Shown here: piece after piece, positions 34,015 to 45,246 of the stretch
Position numbering within the stretch: the first letter of the stretch is position 1
Layout: every line of letters starts with the position of its first letter
From: Terramyces sp. JEL0728
Lineage: Eukaryota > Chytridiomycota > Chytridiomycetes > Rhizophydiales > Terramycetaceae
Reading direction: 5' to 3'
DNA: 64,000 nucleotides
Assembly: GCA_027603945.1 (NCBI GenBank)
Contig: JADIIU010000002.1
Location: 186,001-250,000 of the forward strand
Translations under genes and position numbers: made by a program
Notes under the pieces: model-generated
Told to the model about the DNA's origin: nothing
The model's database searches: none
Seen by the model: only the letters and a program-made list of their open reading frames with translations

Positions 34015-36774
34015 ATGTCGTATCAATTTCGTCAAATGGCAGTCCCAGATTTCATGAGTCGAGAAGCCCCGCCTAATTACATCGCTGGTTTAGGTAGAGG
34101 TGCAACTGGATTTACAACCCGTTCTGATTTAGGATCAGTAGCTGATGATGGAGGAGCTGCGCTTGCTGCAGCTCAGGCGGCAGCTCAAGGGAAAGGCAAA
34201 AGAGAAAGAGATGACGATGGCTTTAATCAATATGAAGATCCTGATAACGAGACGGGACTGTTTAATGGAGCTCCTTACGAACGAGAAGATGAAGAGGCTG
34301 ATAGAATTTACAAAGAAGTCGAACAGAAAATGGATGAAAGACGCAGAGCCAGAAGGGAAGCAAAAGAAAAGGAGGAATTGGAGAAATTCAGAAAAGAAAA
34401 ACCTAAAATCCAGGAACAGTTTGCAGATTTAAAGAAAGGGTTAACTACAATGTCTGAAGATGAATGGGCCAATATTCCTGAAGTTCAAGACATGGTCAGA
34501 AAAAGAGGACAAAAGAAAGTAAAAGTAGATGAAGTTTACGGAGAAAGAATGTCTTCAATGCCAGATACAATTCTATTGTCAAATATTGCACAAACTCAAT
34601 TTGCAACTACTCTTGATGCTGCAGAACAGAATTTAGGTGCGGATGGCGCCTCGACCGATTTTAATTTATTCAGGGAAGCCAGAGATCGTGTACTAGGGGT
34701 AAAGCTGGATCAGGCGGCAGATTCTGTGCAAGGACAAACGAATGTGAATACATCAGGCTATTTGTCAGATCTTGGAAGTGTCGAAATAAAATCAGATACC
34801 GAAATTAGCGATATTAAAAAGGCACGCACGCTTTTACAATCGGTAATTCAATCGAATCCAAAGCACGGACCCGGCTGGATTGCTGCTGCAAGACTGGAAG
34901 AAGTGGCAACCAAATGGGCAGCGGCTAGAGATATTATTGGCAGAGGTTGCGAAGCATGTCCAGAAAGTGAAGATGTGTGGCTCGAAGCTGCTCGACTGAA
35001 CACCCCAGATGCTGCAAAAGTGATCCTAGCGAATGCAGTAAGACATTTGCCTCGTTCAGTAAAGGTTTGGATGCGAGCAAAGGAATTAGAAACGGATCCA
35101 AAAGTACAAAAAAGAGTCTTGCGAAGAGCTTTGGAATATATACCTAATTCAGTTGCTGTTTGGAAAGCTGCAATTTCTTTAGAAGAAGACAGCGAAGACG
35201 CAAAAGTATTGCTCTCTAGAGCTGTTGAATGCGTCCCTCTTTCTGTCGAGCTATGGCTGGCACTTGCAAACTTGGAAACATACCAGAAGGCACAAACGAT
35301 TATCAACAAAGCTCTAAAAGCCAACCCTACATCTCATGAGATATGGCTAGCTGGTGCAAAGCTAGAAGAACAGAACAATACCCAGGAAAGAGTGTACAAG
35401 CTCGTTAAAGCTGCTGTAGCACGTCTTAAACAGAAGGGTGCACCTCTTGGCAGAGATCAATGGCTGAAAGAAGCCATGAAGTGTGAAATTGAAGGATTTT
35501 TAGGAGTGTGTGAAGCAATAATCAAAGAAACAGTTACTTTGGATATTGATAAAGAGGACCTGAAATCCACATTGCTAGAGGATGCTGAAAATATATCAAA
35601 GGAAGGTGCAATTGAGACTGCCAGACTGATTTTTCAACGTGCAATTTCACTTTACCCAACGGACGAAGAAGTGTGGCAAGCAGCAGCATTCTTTGAAAAA
35701 GAAAAAGGTACCAACGAAAGTTTGGAGGATTTACTTGAAAAAGCCGTAGAAGATGTTCCAGAGATTGAATTGCTGTGGTTGATGTGGGCTAAAGACAAAT
35801 GGCTTAGTGGTAATGTCGAAGGTGCTAAATCAATTCTCCAACGGGGGTATGATGCAAATCCAAATTCAGAAGAAATTTGGCTTGCTGCCATTAAGCTGGA
35901 AATCGAAACTGGAGAATTTGAAAATGCAAAGAGTTTCCTCGCTCAAGCCAGACAAAAGGTGGACAGCGATAGAGTATGGATGAAATCTGCGGTTTTGGAG
36001 AGGATCTTGAAGAATTTTGATGAAGCATTGAAAATTGTTGAGCAAGGCATCAAAAGGTTTTCCAATTTTGAAAAGCTGTGGATCATCAAAGGACAAATGC
36101 TGCAAGACGACAAAAACGAAATAGAAAAGGCACGGCTGCATTACGCTTTAGCAGTAAAAACCAAACCAAAATCAATTATTTTATGGAAATTGGCCAGCAG
36201 ATTGGAAGAAAAAATTGGAGTTTCAGTGAAAGCTCGGGCAATTCTTGAAAGAGCAAGGATATTGAATCCAAAGAACGCTGAGCTGTGGACTGAAGCTGTC
36301 TCGGTCGAACAAAGAGCTGGAAATGCAGCCATGGCAAAAGTATTGCTTGCAAAAGGTATACAAGAATGTCCTTCTTCGGGATCTCTGTGGTGCTTGTCCA
36401 TTTTGCTCGAAAACAAACCACAGCGCCGAGCTAGATCCCAAGATGCCATGCGTGCTTGCGATAACGATCCTCGGGTAATTGCAACAATCGCAAGACTGTT
36501 CTGGAGCGAAAGGAAAATCGATAAAGCAAGGAATTGGTTCCAAAGAGCAATCAAGATTAACCCAGATCTTGGTGATTCCTGGGCATGGTGGTATAAATTT
36601 GAGTGTGCTCATGGAACAAAAGAACAGCAAGACAAAGTAATCCAAATGTGCACTGCAGAGTCTCCTCACCATGGGCCAGAATGGCAAATTGAACTCAAAC
36701 GCCTCGACAATATTGGAACCCCAACCAGTGAAATACTAAGGTTGGTTAGTGCCAAACTAACAAATAACCTCTAA
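34015..36774 (+). CDS. PRP6: PRP6/PRPF6, U4/U6.U5 tri-snRNP splicing factor
   Basis: 919 aa and intronless, unusual in this intron-rich window. The N-terminal PRP1-type domain (FMSREAPPNYIAGLGRGATG, then FTTRSD) is followed by a DE-rich helix and about 19 HAT/TPR-type repeats. Repeats have the form EDVWLEAARL, KSVKVWMRAKELE and SHEIWLAGAKLEEQ. PRP6 bridges U5 and U4/U6 within the tri-snRNP. It is part of the machinery that must recognise the 20-nt introns in this genome. AATAAA overlaps the stop (36773..36778). Confidence 0.93.
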   Translation: MSYQFRQMAVPDFMSREAPPNYIAGLGRGATGFTTRSDLGSVADDGGAALAAAQAAAQGKGKRERDDDGFNQYEDPDNETGLFNGAPYEREDEEADRIYKEVEQKMDERRRARREAKEKEELEKFRKEKPKIQEQFADLKKGLTTMSEDEWANIPEVQDMVRKRGQKKVKVDEVYGERMSSMPDTILLSNIAQTQFATTLDAAEQNLGADGASTDFNLFREARDRVLGVKLDQAADSVQGQTNVNTSGYLSDLGSVEIKSDTEISDIKKARTLLQSVIQSNPKHGPGWIAAARLEEVATKWAAARDIIGRGCEACPESEDVWLEAARLNTPDAAKVILANAVRHLPRSVKVWMRAKELETDPKVQKRVLRRALEYIPNSVAVWKAAISLEEDSEDAKVLLSRAVECVPLSVELWLALANLETYQKAQTIINKALKANPTSHEIWLAGAKLEEQNNTQERVYKLVKAAVARLKQKGAPLGRDQWLKEAMKCEIEGFLGVCEAIIKETVTLDIDKEDLKSTLLEDAENISKEGAIETARLIFQRAISLYPTDEEVWQAAAFFEKEKGTNESLEDLLEKAVEDVPEIELLWLMWAKDKWLSGNVEGAKSILQRGYDANPNSEEIWLAAIKLEIETGEFENAKSFLAQARQKVDSDRVWMKSAVLERILKNFDEALKIVEQGIKRFSNFEKLWIIKGQMLQDDKNEIEKARLHYALAVKTKPKSIILWKLASRLEEKIGVSVKARAILERARILNPKNAELWTEAVSVEQRAGNAAMAKVLLAKGIQECPSSGSLWCLSILLENKPQRRARSQDAMRACDNDPRVIATIARLFWSERKIDKARNWFQRAIKINPDLGDSWAWWYKFECAHGTKEQQDKVIQMCTAESPHHGPEWQIELKRLDNIGTPTSEILRLVSAKLTNNL

Positions 36775-36798
36775 TAAACCACATCCAGTCATCAATTG

Positions 36799-38046
36799 TT
36801 AAAAAATGTATTTTCTAAAATCTTTCCAAGTCTTGCTTGATTCTATAGTTACTACGGACTTGACCATTTCCCAGTCGTTGTTGTTAAACGCTCGCTTCAG
36901 TGCAAACAATCCATCAGAGTACTGCTGGAATTTAAGTAACCAATGTGTAATTTCGACATTACCAAGATCGATTGAAACTTTTAAGCAGAAATTGTTGTCA
37001 ATTTTTGAATTCACTCTTCCGTCCTTCAAAAGCAGTTTGACTATTTCAATGTGACTGTTGATCACTGCACATTTCAATGCGCTTTCGCGTTCAGCTGTTG
37101 GATCCACTCTACCATCTAGTAGCAGCAGTTTGATGATATCCAAATGTCCAAACTCTGACGCTCTGATAATTGAATAGTTTTGATGAGCTGCCGGATCAAC
37201 GCGGTCATCTTGCAACAATAATTTTACAATATCACAATGCCCGTTTCTGCTGGCATAACATACAGCACTATTTTGATTGCCAGATGGATCTACTCGTTCG
37301 TCTTGTAATAGCAATTTACATATATCCAAGTACCCCCTTTCAGCCGCATAACTTAATCCTAACCCATCAGCATCATTTGGATCAACTCTTGGATCCGTAA
37401 GCAGCAATTTCACAATACCAAAGTGTCCGTTTTCGCATGCATGCTGAATTGCAAGATTGTTCCGGACTGAAGGATCAAGAGTAGTTTTGAACAGTAATAT
37501 CTCAACAATATCGTAAAATCCATTTAGAGAGGCAATCAGTATGGCATCGATGTGGTTTTCATTATTGATTTCCAAGTAGTCACCTTCAATCAGCAGCTTT
37601 ATCAGCTTAAAGAATCCGTTGTGTATAGATACTTTGAACAGGAGAGTGAAATCTACCGATTTTGATATTTTATGTCTATCAATTGATTTGAGGAGTGTAA
37701 TTATGATGTCTGCGTTTCCTTTTGCGTATTCAATTGCTGAAGTGAGCCCCTGGTTTACAATATCCGGATCTGCGGTAGTCCTCGCAAATATCCGGTTGAT
37801 TTGAGATTGATGCCCGGCTTTAATAAGGTATAATAGCATATCTGCGGTGACACTTTCGCAAACCAACGTCATGTATTTAGACAAGTCGTTTCTAACTATT
37901 AACCTATCAGATTCCTTGAATCCAAAGAATCCTAGTCGTGCAATACTATCCAAGCTTATGTTCTTTGACGCCATACGCAGATTGTGATAGTCGATCAAGG
38001 TTAGAAACGTGCCGATAATGCCAATCTCGTAGTTCGGGATATTCAT
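36799..38046 (-). CDS. intronless ankyrin-repeat protein (giant-virus/chytrid style repeats)
   Basis: 415 aa in a single exon. An N-terminal ~60-residue helical region (F-box-like in position, not clearly in sequence) is followed by about nine ankyrin repeats of the type DGRVDPTAERESALKCAVIN and GHCDIVKLLLQDDRVDP. The near-invariant VKLLLxDxRVDP register is typical of expanded families in chytrid-like fungi and large DNA viruses. Function unknown. Codon use looks like its neighbours, so recent transfer is not obvious. It converges on PRP6 with 24 bp between stops. Confidence 0.7.
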   Translation of the reverse strand: MNIPNYEIGIIGTFLTLIDYHNLRMASKNISLDSIARLGFFGFKESDRLIVRNDLSKYMTLVCESVTADMLLYLIKAGHQSQINRIFARTTADPDIVNQGLTSAIEYAKGNADIIITLLKSIDRHKISKSVDFTLLFKVSIHNGFFKLIKLLIEGDYLEINNENHIDAILIASLNGFYDIVEILLFKTTLDPSVRNNLAIQHACENGHFGIVKLLLTDPRVDPNDADGLGLSYAAERGYLDICKLLLQDERVDPSGNQNSAVCYASRNGHCDIVKLLLQDDRVDPAAHQNYSIIRASEFGHLDIIKLLLLDGRVDPTAERESALKCAVINSHIEIVKLLLKDGRVNSKIDNNFCLKVSIDLGNVEITHWLLKFQQYSDGLFALKRAFNNNDWEMVKSVVTIESSKTWKDFRKYIF

Positions 38047-38102
38047 GTTTGTTTTACGCGTTTAAGAAAATCAACTTTTTCATTAAATATGAAGAGAATC
38101 GT

Positions 38103-39792
38103 TTATTTGAATTGGGCTTCAGTTACACCCTTTCCAAGAGCTGCAGTTGAAGCAACACCTCCCTGTACAGTTTTGACTATCGTTAATTTAATTGCTTACT
38201 CAAATTATCATAGTATTCGGCACCAGACCATTTTTGATGGGTTAGAGTTTCAACATTGTTGACACGTTCTTGACGTTGGATTCCAGCAACATAAGCCAAC
38301 ATGCCGCGCTTAGCATAATCGCGAGCAAACAAGTCTGTGATTAAAGAGTTGGAGTGGAACTACGATCAATAAATATGTACCCCTGCAAGTGTAATGAATT
38401 GCCAAGCGAACCCAAGTTTACCAAGGTCGGCAATAAAGCTGGACATTTGAGCATCGGTCATGCCAGAAGCATCCCAGTTGAAGGATGGAGAAAGGTTGTA
38501 AGCAAGCATGATATCTGGGACAGCAGCCTTAACACCTTCTGAAAATTCTTTGGCTTGTGCGTAAATTGGTGATTTAGTTTCCATCCAGATTAAATCAGCA
38601 TATCTAGCATATGCAGCACCTCTAGCAACACAGGCTTTAGTACCACCTTGGTAACGGTAGAAGCCTTCACGGACACGAGCAGCATCCCAACAGAAGAATG
38701 GCGAGACTCCGAGGGATTTAGCAAGTGCGCGGGCATCGGCATTGGACAACTTTGAAGCCTTCTTCAAAAATCCGTCAACTTGGTCAGCCTTTCCAGCAGC
38801 CTTCAGTGCCTTGGCAACAGCTTCTGAGTAGAGGCAAAGTCCTGCTTCTTTAATCCAGCTATCTTCAACAGCAGAAAGAGCTGCACCAACTTTACCAGCT
38901 GCTTGGGCTTCAGCCATAACAGCACTCAACGGCTTGACACTTGGGTTGGAAGCACCAATAATGAATGGGTGATCGCGAGGGTCGATTGTTGAGGTAATCA
39001 AAGTTGCGGCTTCAGCATCGGTACGTGCAACAAGGACGTTTTCAACTCCCATAATATCGAATTGTAATCTACAAGCGACTAATCTGTTAATATGTTCAGA
39101 GATTGGAACAAGTACTTTTCCAGCCATGTGTCCACACTTTTTGGTTCCTGGAGCTTGATCTTCCAAGTGAATACCAGCTGCACCTCTTTGAACCATGAGT
39201 TTAGCAAGTTTCATGTTGGCAGTGATACCACCGTGGCCAGTATCAGCATCTGCGATAATTGGACGCAAAAAGTCGGTGTATGGCAAATTGGCACGTTCGG
39301 CCAATGGCTTGCTCAAACGATCTTCCTTTTGTTTGCGGTCGTGGAACAATTGGGCAAAGAACAAGTGTTCGACTTTGTTTGGGACAGTGTCCATAGGATA
39401 GTCAGCAAGATCTGGACCAGGTTCGTTGGTGGTGGACGCGGTTGAGGAACATTGCCATCCAGAAACATAAATTGTTTCCAAGTATTTGCCCATTTGAGCT
39501 ACTTGCACCGGATCCAAGGCACCATAAGTGTAGGATGCAGTCTTGTTTTGCTTGTGTTTCATTAGCAATGCCCACAATTTTTTAGCTTGTGCATCGGAGG
39601 CATGGGCTTCATGTAGAGTTCCACGTTTGCTAACAACTAAAATATTAATGCACCGTTACCATCTTCAGCAGTATATGGACGAGTAACCAAACGGAAACGA
39701 TCTTTTTTCCACCATTGTTTTACTTGTTCGACTTGTTCTCTGAAGATGCGTTCTTCTTGTTGTATTAATTCGTTGCTTAGTGGTGCAGACAT
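38103..39792 (-). CDS. ICL1: isocitrate lyase
   Basis: Glyoxylate-cycle enzyme cleaving isocitrate to succinate and glyoxylate. 540 aa; introns 39637..39659 (23 nt), 38360..38380 (21), 38177..38199 (23). Active-site signature [10 protein letters not shown] (catalytic Cys) is intact, and [29 protein letters not shown] and the C-terminal [12 protein letters not shown] are present. The C-terminus AQFK is not a canonical PTS1, so peroxisomal import cannot be assumed. Presence implies growth on fatty acids or acetate, consistent with PEX14, ACBP and LDAH nearby. AATAAA overlaps the stop (forward 38102..38107). Confidence 0.95.
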
Positions 39793-40236
39793 TTTTCTGA
39801 TGATGCAGACTATTATTTTTTGACTTTTTAAAGGGTTGCGTATGTGGCTGGTATTTTCATGTGATTTTTCAAACATAAGGCAAAGACAGTTTTAAAACAA
39901 AAAAAATGCCGGAAATGGTCAAGTGATAAAGAGTTTGCGGACTGGATTTGCAGCGATGTATTCCGGCATTCGATTTGTTGGCGTTTAATTTAGTCTAATT
40001 TTTAAGAGCGATTAAGTGGAGATTATCTTTGAAAAAATGAAACATCAGCCATGTGATGAAGAAAGGAGAAATAATTGTCTACTGCAGAGATAATAATAGA
40101 GTGAATATATCCGTGTGTATGCGGTAAAACTAAGCGTGAATTCCTGCAAAAGTCGTTCGAGAATGTGCTTTTCGCGTCAGGAGAGATATTGGCTCGAATG
40201 ACTCGAATGCGTGTTAATGCACACATGATTATATTA
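39793..40236. other. intergenic, isocitrate lyase upstream region
   Basis: 444 bp between the isocitrate lyase start and the TAF1 stop, one of the longer gene-free stretches. Open frames here are short and featureless. It is AT-rich; no tandem repeat, tRNA or convincing element found. It presumably holds the isocitrate lyase promoter and the TAF1 3' end. Confidence 0.5.
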
Positions 40237-43200
40237 TTAAGCTTTATCAACAACCATCTCACTGGATTCTGGCTTCTCGTTCAAGGTTTGTTTCGCAATT
40301 TCTTGTTCCAGAAAAGTGTATTTTTCAACATCCTACAATTAACGAAAGATTACGTCTTGCAAACCAACTTCTACCTTTGATACCATATTCTTTGCGATGG
40401 CAGTAAGGGGATGGGCCGGGCCATTGTATAAATTGCAATTGCTATAAACATGTTGAACATCTTGAAAGAACGCCTGCGCGCTTTGATATTGAAAGTTGCG
40501 GACTTTGTCTCTGATCTGTTCAAGGCAAATAGGATTCTTGACAATATCGTAATAATCTGGAACATTGAATTGAGAAACTGGACAAAGGAAAGAAGCTGCT
40601 TCAGGTATATCTATCAGATCATTAACAATCTTCTCCAGCATTTCTGCAAGGTCGCATTCTGGACTCGTCCTCCTTTTAGTAACCAATTTTGGGGGGTTAG
40701 CAAATTCGTTGGTATTCTGGCGCTTCTTTTTCTTTTCTTTCTCGTCAGAATTTACCAAAGTTGGTATTTTGAGGACAACTGGCAATGGCTTTTGAACTGC
40801 TTCCGGTGGCAATTCTGATTCAGACAAGTCTTCGTCGTCAATCGGAGGTCTTTTTCCTTGTTTAATCTGCAGTTTGACAATATGAGCGTCTGTTCTTCGC
40901 TTTATTCTTGCTTTTTCGTCAGTGTCTGCTTGCGGAATACCCTCTATTGCTGGATAAGTAGACGGGGCTTCAATAAGCTTCCTGTGCCTCAAATAGGCAA
41001 TAATCACTCTTCCGTCTGTGATAACTTCAGACTTCCAGTCACGTCCTCCCGTTTCATTCTTAATCTACATTAAAAAAAAGTACCCATCGATTAATAACTA
41101 GCATCTTGTTCTTGCTGGCCAACGCACTACCTGGAACAGACTGGCCATCTGCCTCGGTGCCCTGTTCCTCGTTTTCCGGTTCGGGTTCGATATGTGGAGG
41201 AGATGAAGGCTGAGGCAAGTTTTCAGCGTCATATCCAAATTGAATCTGCCTCTCTTTTTCTTCTTCATTTTCCAATTGCTAAGTTTAAATATAAGGTACT
41301 GATTTCTTATTCCATAAGGTTTCCATTTCTTCATCTCTCTTGTCCACTCTCGCACTTAGACTTTTTAGTTGATTGCTCCAAATACGCTCAATTTCCTGCC
41401 GGTATACCTTTTGCTGTTCAACAATCGAATATTTGTGGAACGTGGATTCCTTCTTTTTATCTATAAATGCGTTCCTAGTTTCTTGCGTTTCTCCGTGGTG
41501 GAAGAACATTTCCTTCATTGAAGCTCTAATATAGCTGAAACCCTCTCCACAGCCAGTTGGATCACCAGGTCCGAATAGCTGGACCATACCCTTTCCCGTT
41601 GCTGCAATCATAAAGTTTTTGGTCGTAATCCAAGGGGCTAGTTGCAATTCAATATCTAAATGCGATTCATTTTCTCCGTCATCATCTTCAATTTCTCTAA
41701 AATCTTCAAGGCCGTAACCAGCATCATGCAAACGTTGCTGGCCAACCAACGTACTATGTTGCAGACAGATACTTTCCGGGGTAACCATTTTTCTAATGCC
41801 TTCTTCGTCAGGGAGAATCAAGTTGTTTTTCAGTTTCCACCAACCAGTATTTTCACCTTTCTTCAAATACTGAGCAAATTCTTTCAATTTCTGTCTGATT
41901 TGTGCATCTGAAAACATTGGGAAATGCCGTCTTAGCTTTTCATACTGCAGTCTGCGGTGTGGATCTTTTAGCATTAAACGGTATCCAACTACTTGCAGCC
42001 GCATCTTTAAAGCTTGGGTAATCTTTCTGGCTTGCGGTCTAGGGACTTCTTGAACTGGATACGATTGTCCGGCAACATAAATGTTTGGGATTTCTCGCAA
42101 AAAATATTTTGTAACTCCTTGGTAGGTGTGCTTGATGGCCAAGAAATCTGTCCGCGCTACATCTTGAATAAAGATAGGAGCGCGAGACAAGTTATTGTAT
42201 AGTACTTGAATCGTCTGGCCTGGTTTGACATCTCCAAATCCAAAGAAAGGAGATACATCAACCGCTTCAAGGATAAATGCTCCGCCGTTGGCCATTTTTG
42301 GCACAAAGTTATCCTTTTCTTCCTTTTTCCTGTAGTAGTTGTATATCAAGCTAGCCATACCGGTCGCTTGTACACAAGGAGGGTATTCTTCCGAGTACTC
42401 CACCAGCACAAATTTGCAATTGTCCTTGAGGGAAACATCTTTTGGTGTTCTCATCATCTCGCCAGGGTCGATTTCTTTCAGCTTCTTTTTCTTCATTGCT
42501 TTCACTCTGGAAAAAGTAATTGGCGGGTTTGGAGTGAATTTGATTGATGGACGATGGAACGAACGCAGTTCCTTGACATGCAACAATGGCTTGAACTAGA
42601 ATAAAACAGAAAATACGTAGTGTGGATGAAGCTTGACAGCGGGAATAGAGTGTTGTAATTTAACTGGGCCATGCGTTTGTCTAATGCGGTCCAGTTTCTG
42701 TTTGGCGGTTTCGTACTTCCAATCTTCCGAGATATTGAACTTGTCAATTACCTTTCCATCAGGTGTTTTCTTGTACATTGATACTTTTGATTTTTCAGGA
42801 TCAGGTTCTTGGTTAGTTTCAATTACTTGTAACTATATCCACTTCGCTTTGCAACATCACCAGCGTTGGATCATCCATATGGAATTCAATCGGTTTGTAA
42901 GGCTCGTCATTTTCCCAGAATATGGCTTCAACCCAAGAATCATCTTCCAAGTGTTCATTTCTAAACATCTTGATTGATTTCGCAGGCAGATGGTCTCGTT
43001 GTACTTCATCCGCATCCCAAACAACCTTTTCTTCCCAGTGATCCAGCATTACGGATGATAAAGCAATAGAAGCATCTCCAAATGCTTCCTCCACTTGAGG
43101 CTTTGTTTCCACAGGCTGCTCTTCTTCCTCTATAACAACCACTGGTTCTGGCTCTTTTTGAAATCTGTAAGCCATCGGTTTCTGAAACAGTTCAAACTCA

Positions 43201-43652
43201 TTCTTCCCTAGTTCAAATCCGTCATCCACTGTTGAAACTAGCACTTTGTTTCTGTATGTCCTGGTTACTGGAGCGACGTGAGAAGCGAATATCTCTGAAA
43301 ACTTTAATCTTCCAGAATGAACAACTACAGGTTTCGGTGCAGGTGCCGTAAACACAGGCAATTGAACTGGCTTGAAAAATGCCGGTTGAAGTGGAGCAGG
43401 CGCAGGTGCAATATCCTCTGCATATTCCTGAATATCTGTATAATCAACTGCATCTTCATTTGGCTGTACTCGCTGACTGTCGTCTCCTCCCTTTGAGCTA
43501 ACTTGTTCAAACTCCACTGTCAGCAGCTGTTTATTCAGGTACTCTGCAGTCTCTTCCGAATTTAAAATCTCTCTTAAATCCTCTTCTATCTCATTCTGCT
43601 CCAGCTTTCCTGTCTTGTCTACATTCCCAAAAAGATAATTTACAGCAGACAT
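40237..43652 (-). CDS. TAF1: TAF1, largest TFIID subunit (one bromodomain)
   Basis: 1104 aa; introns 42808..42826, 42596..42616, 41279..41299, 41065..41083, 40333..40353. N-terminal VNYLFGNVDKTGKLE is the TAF1 start motif. The DUF3591 core follows (VEYSEEYPPCVQATGMASLI, then GDVKPGQTIQVLYNNLSRAP, and ATGKGMVQLFGPGDPTGCGE). One C-terminal bromodomain is present (PVSQFNVPDYYDIVKNPICL). Animal TAF1 has two bromodomains and yeast Taf1 none, its pair being in Bdf1; a single one is intermediate. TAF1 organises TFIID at core promoters. TAF3 of the same complex is encoded 2.8 kb away. Confidence 0.92.
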
Positions 43653-43934
43653 TCTCAGATTCTTTTTTGCCAGATCTTCAAATGGCAGAAATAAACAGGT
43701 TGGGTGAGAAACACTGCGATTGCAAATTAGAAAAGTTCCAGTTGCATGTCCGCTTGAATGACTTGTTTATTCAGTTGGAACTAGGAGCCGTAAATATAGT
43801 TGTTAATACTGAAATAAATTGGACAAAGTATTTGAGATGAATATTAAATATGTTTCACTAGCCTAACAAAATATCATAGTCAGTTGGTTGTGAGTCACCT
43901 TGAATATAAAACCAACGAATAAATAAAACGGTTA

Positions 43935-44324
43935 ATGAAGATTTTCAATACAGAACTAAACCCAGGCTTGACATTAACCGCTATTGGAATAGGACATTTG
44001 CACTATGGAATTATAATGCCAAGAGTAAGTAAACCCTTCTTTTCCCTGTTTAGCCTTGGGTTCTTTGGCAAAGCAATCCCAGAGAATGATGGTGGGGTTT
44101 GGTTTCAATTGGCAGGTGTATTCTTGATCACTACCGGTGAAATGATCAGGTATTACTTGCGAGATACGAAAAAGGATCTACCGCCAGCTATCGGCTACTC
44201 CATGATTGGAATTGGTCTGTTTGGTTGCATGGCTTTTGGTTTTGGAATTCCCCACGGATTCTATTTATTGATTGCTGAAGGTATTTATATGCTCCGATAT
44301 CAGAACCCCAATAATAAAGACTAA
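43935..44324 (+). CDS. small four-span membrane protein, DUF6463-like
   Basis: 129 aa, single exon. Hydrophobic spans at about 12-30, 55-72, 80-98 and 102-120. Motifs GIGHLHYGIIMP, GVWFQLAGVFLITTGEMIRY, then PPAIGYSMIGIGLFG and a terminal GFYLLIAEGIYML resemble the small DUF6463 membrane family, which is mainly bacterial with some fungal members. Function unknown. A longer intron (GTAAGT at ~44024) is conceivable but unnecessary, because the frame is open and the layout fits the family. Confidence 0.5.
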   Translation: MKIFNTELNPGLTLTAIGIGHLHYGIIMPRVSKPFFSLFSLGFFGKAIPENDGGVWFQLAGVFLITTGEMIRYYLRDTKKDLPPAIGYSMIGIGLFGCMAFGFGIPHGFYLLIAEGIYMLRYQNPNNKD

Positions 44325-44375
44325 CATTTGTTGATTACACGCACATTAATAGCAAGTTTATTACTGATTTATGCT

Positions 44376-45057
44376 CTACTGGCTGAATTTCCTCTTTCTT
44401 CCAAATAAATTGTTAAATTTGAATGTGTTTAAAGCGCTCTTTAGGGAATCCTTTTCTGCGATATATTTGTCAAGTATACTCCCACTTAACTCGAGTAATT
44501 TGTCTTTGATTTTCATTAGGGCAATTGGATTCAAGCGATCGGTAGTTCCTTCAATTAGTATCAGCTACCAATGCTATATACGGAAGGACTGGAACAAAGT
44601 TTTTCGTTCAAGGGTTGCGTTGAAGGTTGAAATATAGTACAAAAATCCCTCACCCAAGCCTTCTTTTTTTGAACAAGTATCGCTGGTTCTTGTTCGCTGG
44701 TCACCGCAAAAACATGGGTTAAAAATCTTCCTAATATTACGAGATTAAAATAAACTTACATGGATTTCCAATGATTGGATCAAGGATTGTAGATGGTATA
44801 TTGACTGTAATGAAAATGATTCCGGATACATTCATGCTTTGCAGCTCTAGTGTTTGTAGATATTCAAAAACACGAGTACTGAATTTTGCCATATCAAGGT
44901 TTTGAGCCGACTTTACTCCTATATGCACTATATAATTTCCACTTGCAGATGCTAGCGGGTCTAGTATAACAGACTGGCTATCAATTACGCCAAGGAAGGA
45001 TCCTTTACCCTTCCTTTTGATTGTTTCTATTTTTGTTTTACCACAGTTAAATTATAA
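44376..45057 (-). CDS. unresolved multi-exon gene, unknown product
   Basis: A minus-strand coding region is likely, but I could not build one clean model. The 3' part is convincing: intron 44549..44568 joins to TTDRLNPIALMKIKDKLLEL and a basic end LFGRKRKFSQ with stop at 44376..44378. Upstream, an open frame reads KGSFLGVIDSQSVILDPLAS, then GNYIVHIGVKSAQNLDMAKF and VSGIIFITVNIPSTILD. The junction near 44735-44760 and the 5' end near 45000-45057 remain ambiguous. No family recognised. Confidence 0.35.
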
Positions 45058-45246
45058 TTACAGTTCTTGAATTATGATGTATACATTATCACCTTTGGGT
45101 ATATTTGCACTGGTTAGAACAGTCCTACCTCTTGTGAATTTGAAAATGTTCGTTATGAACATATTCCATATTATTTTTTGCGAATAATTTCATAGTTAGT
45201 CTTTCCTGCAATAAGTTTTCCACTATCACTACATCTCCAGTATAAT

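Noticed and set aside
40023..40380. Overlapping ORFs on both strands upstream of isocitrate lyase and at the TAF1 3' end.
   Set aside because: Shadows of the TAF1 last exon and featureless intergenic DNA.
44371..44637. Plus-strand ORF opposite the unresolved minus-strand gene.
   Set aside because: Antisense to the better-supported basic C-terminus; no recognisable features.
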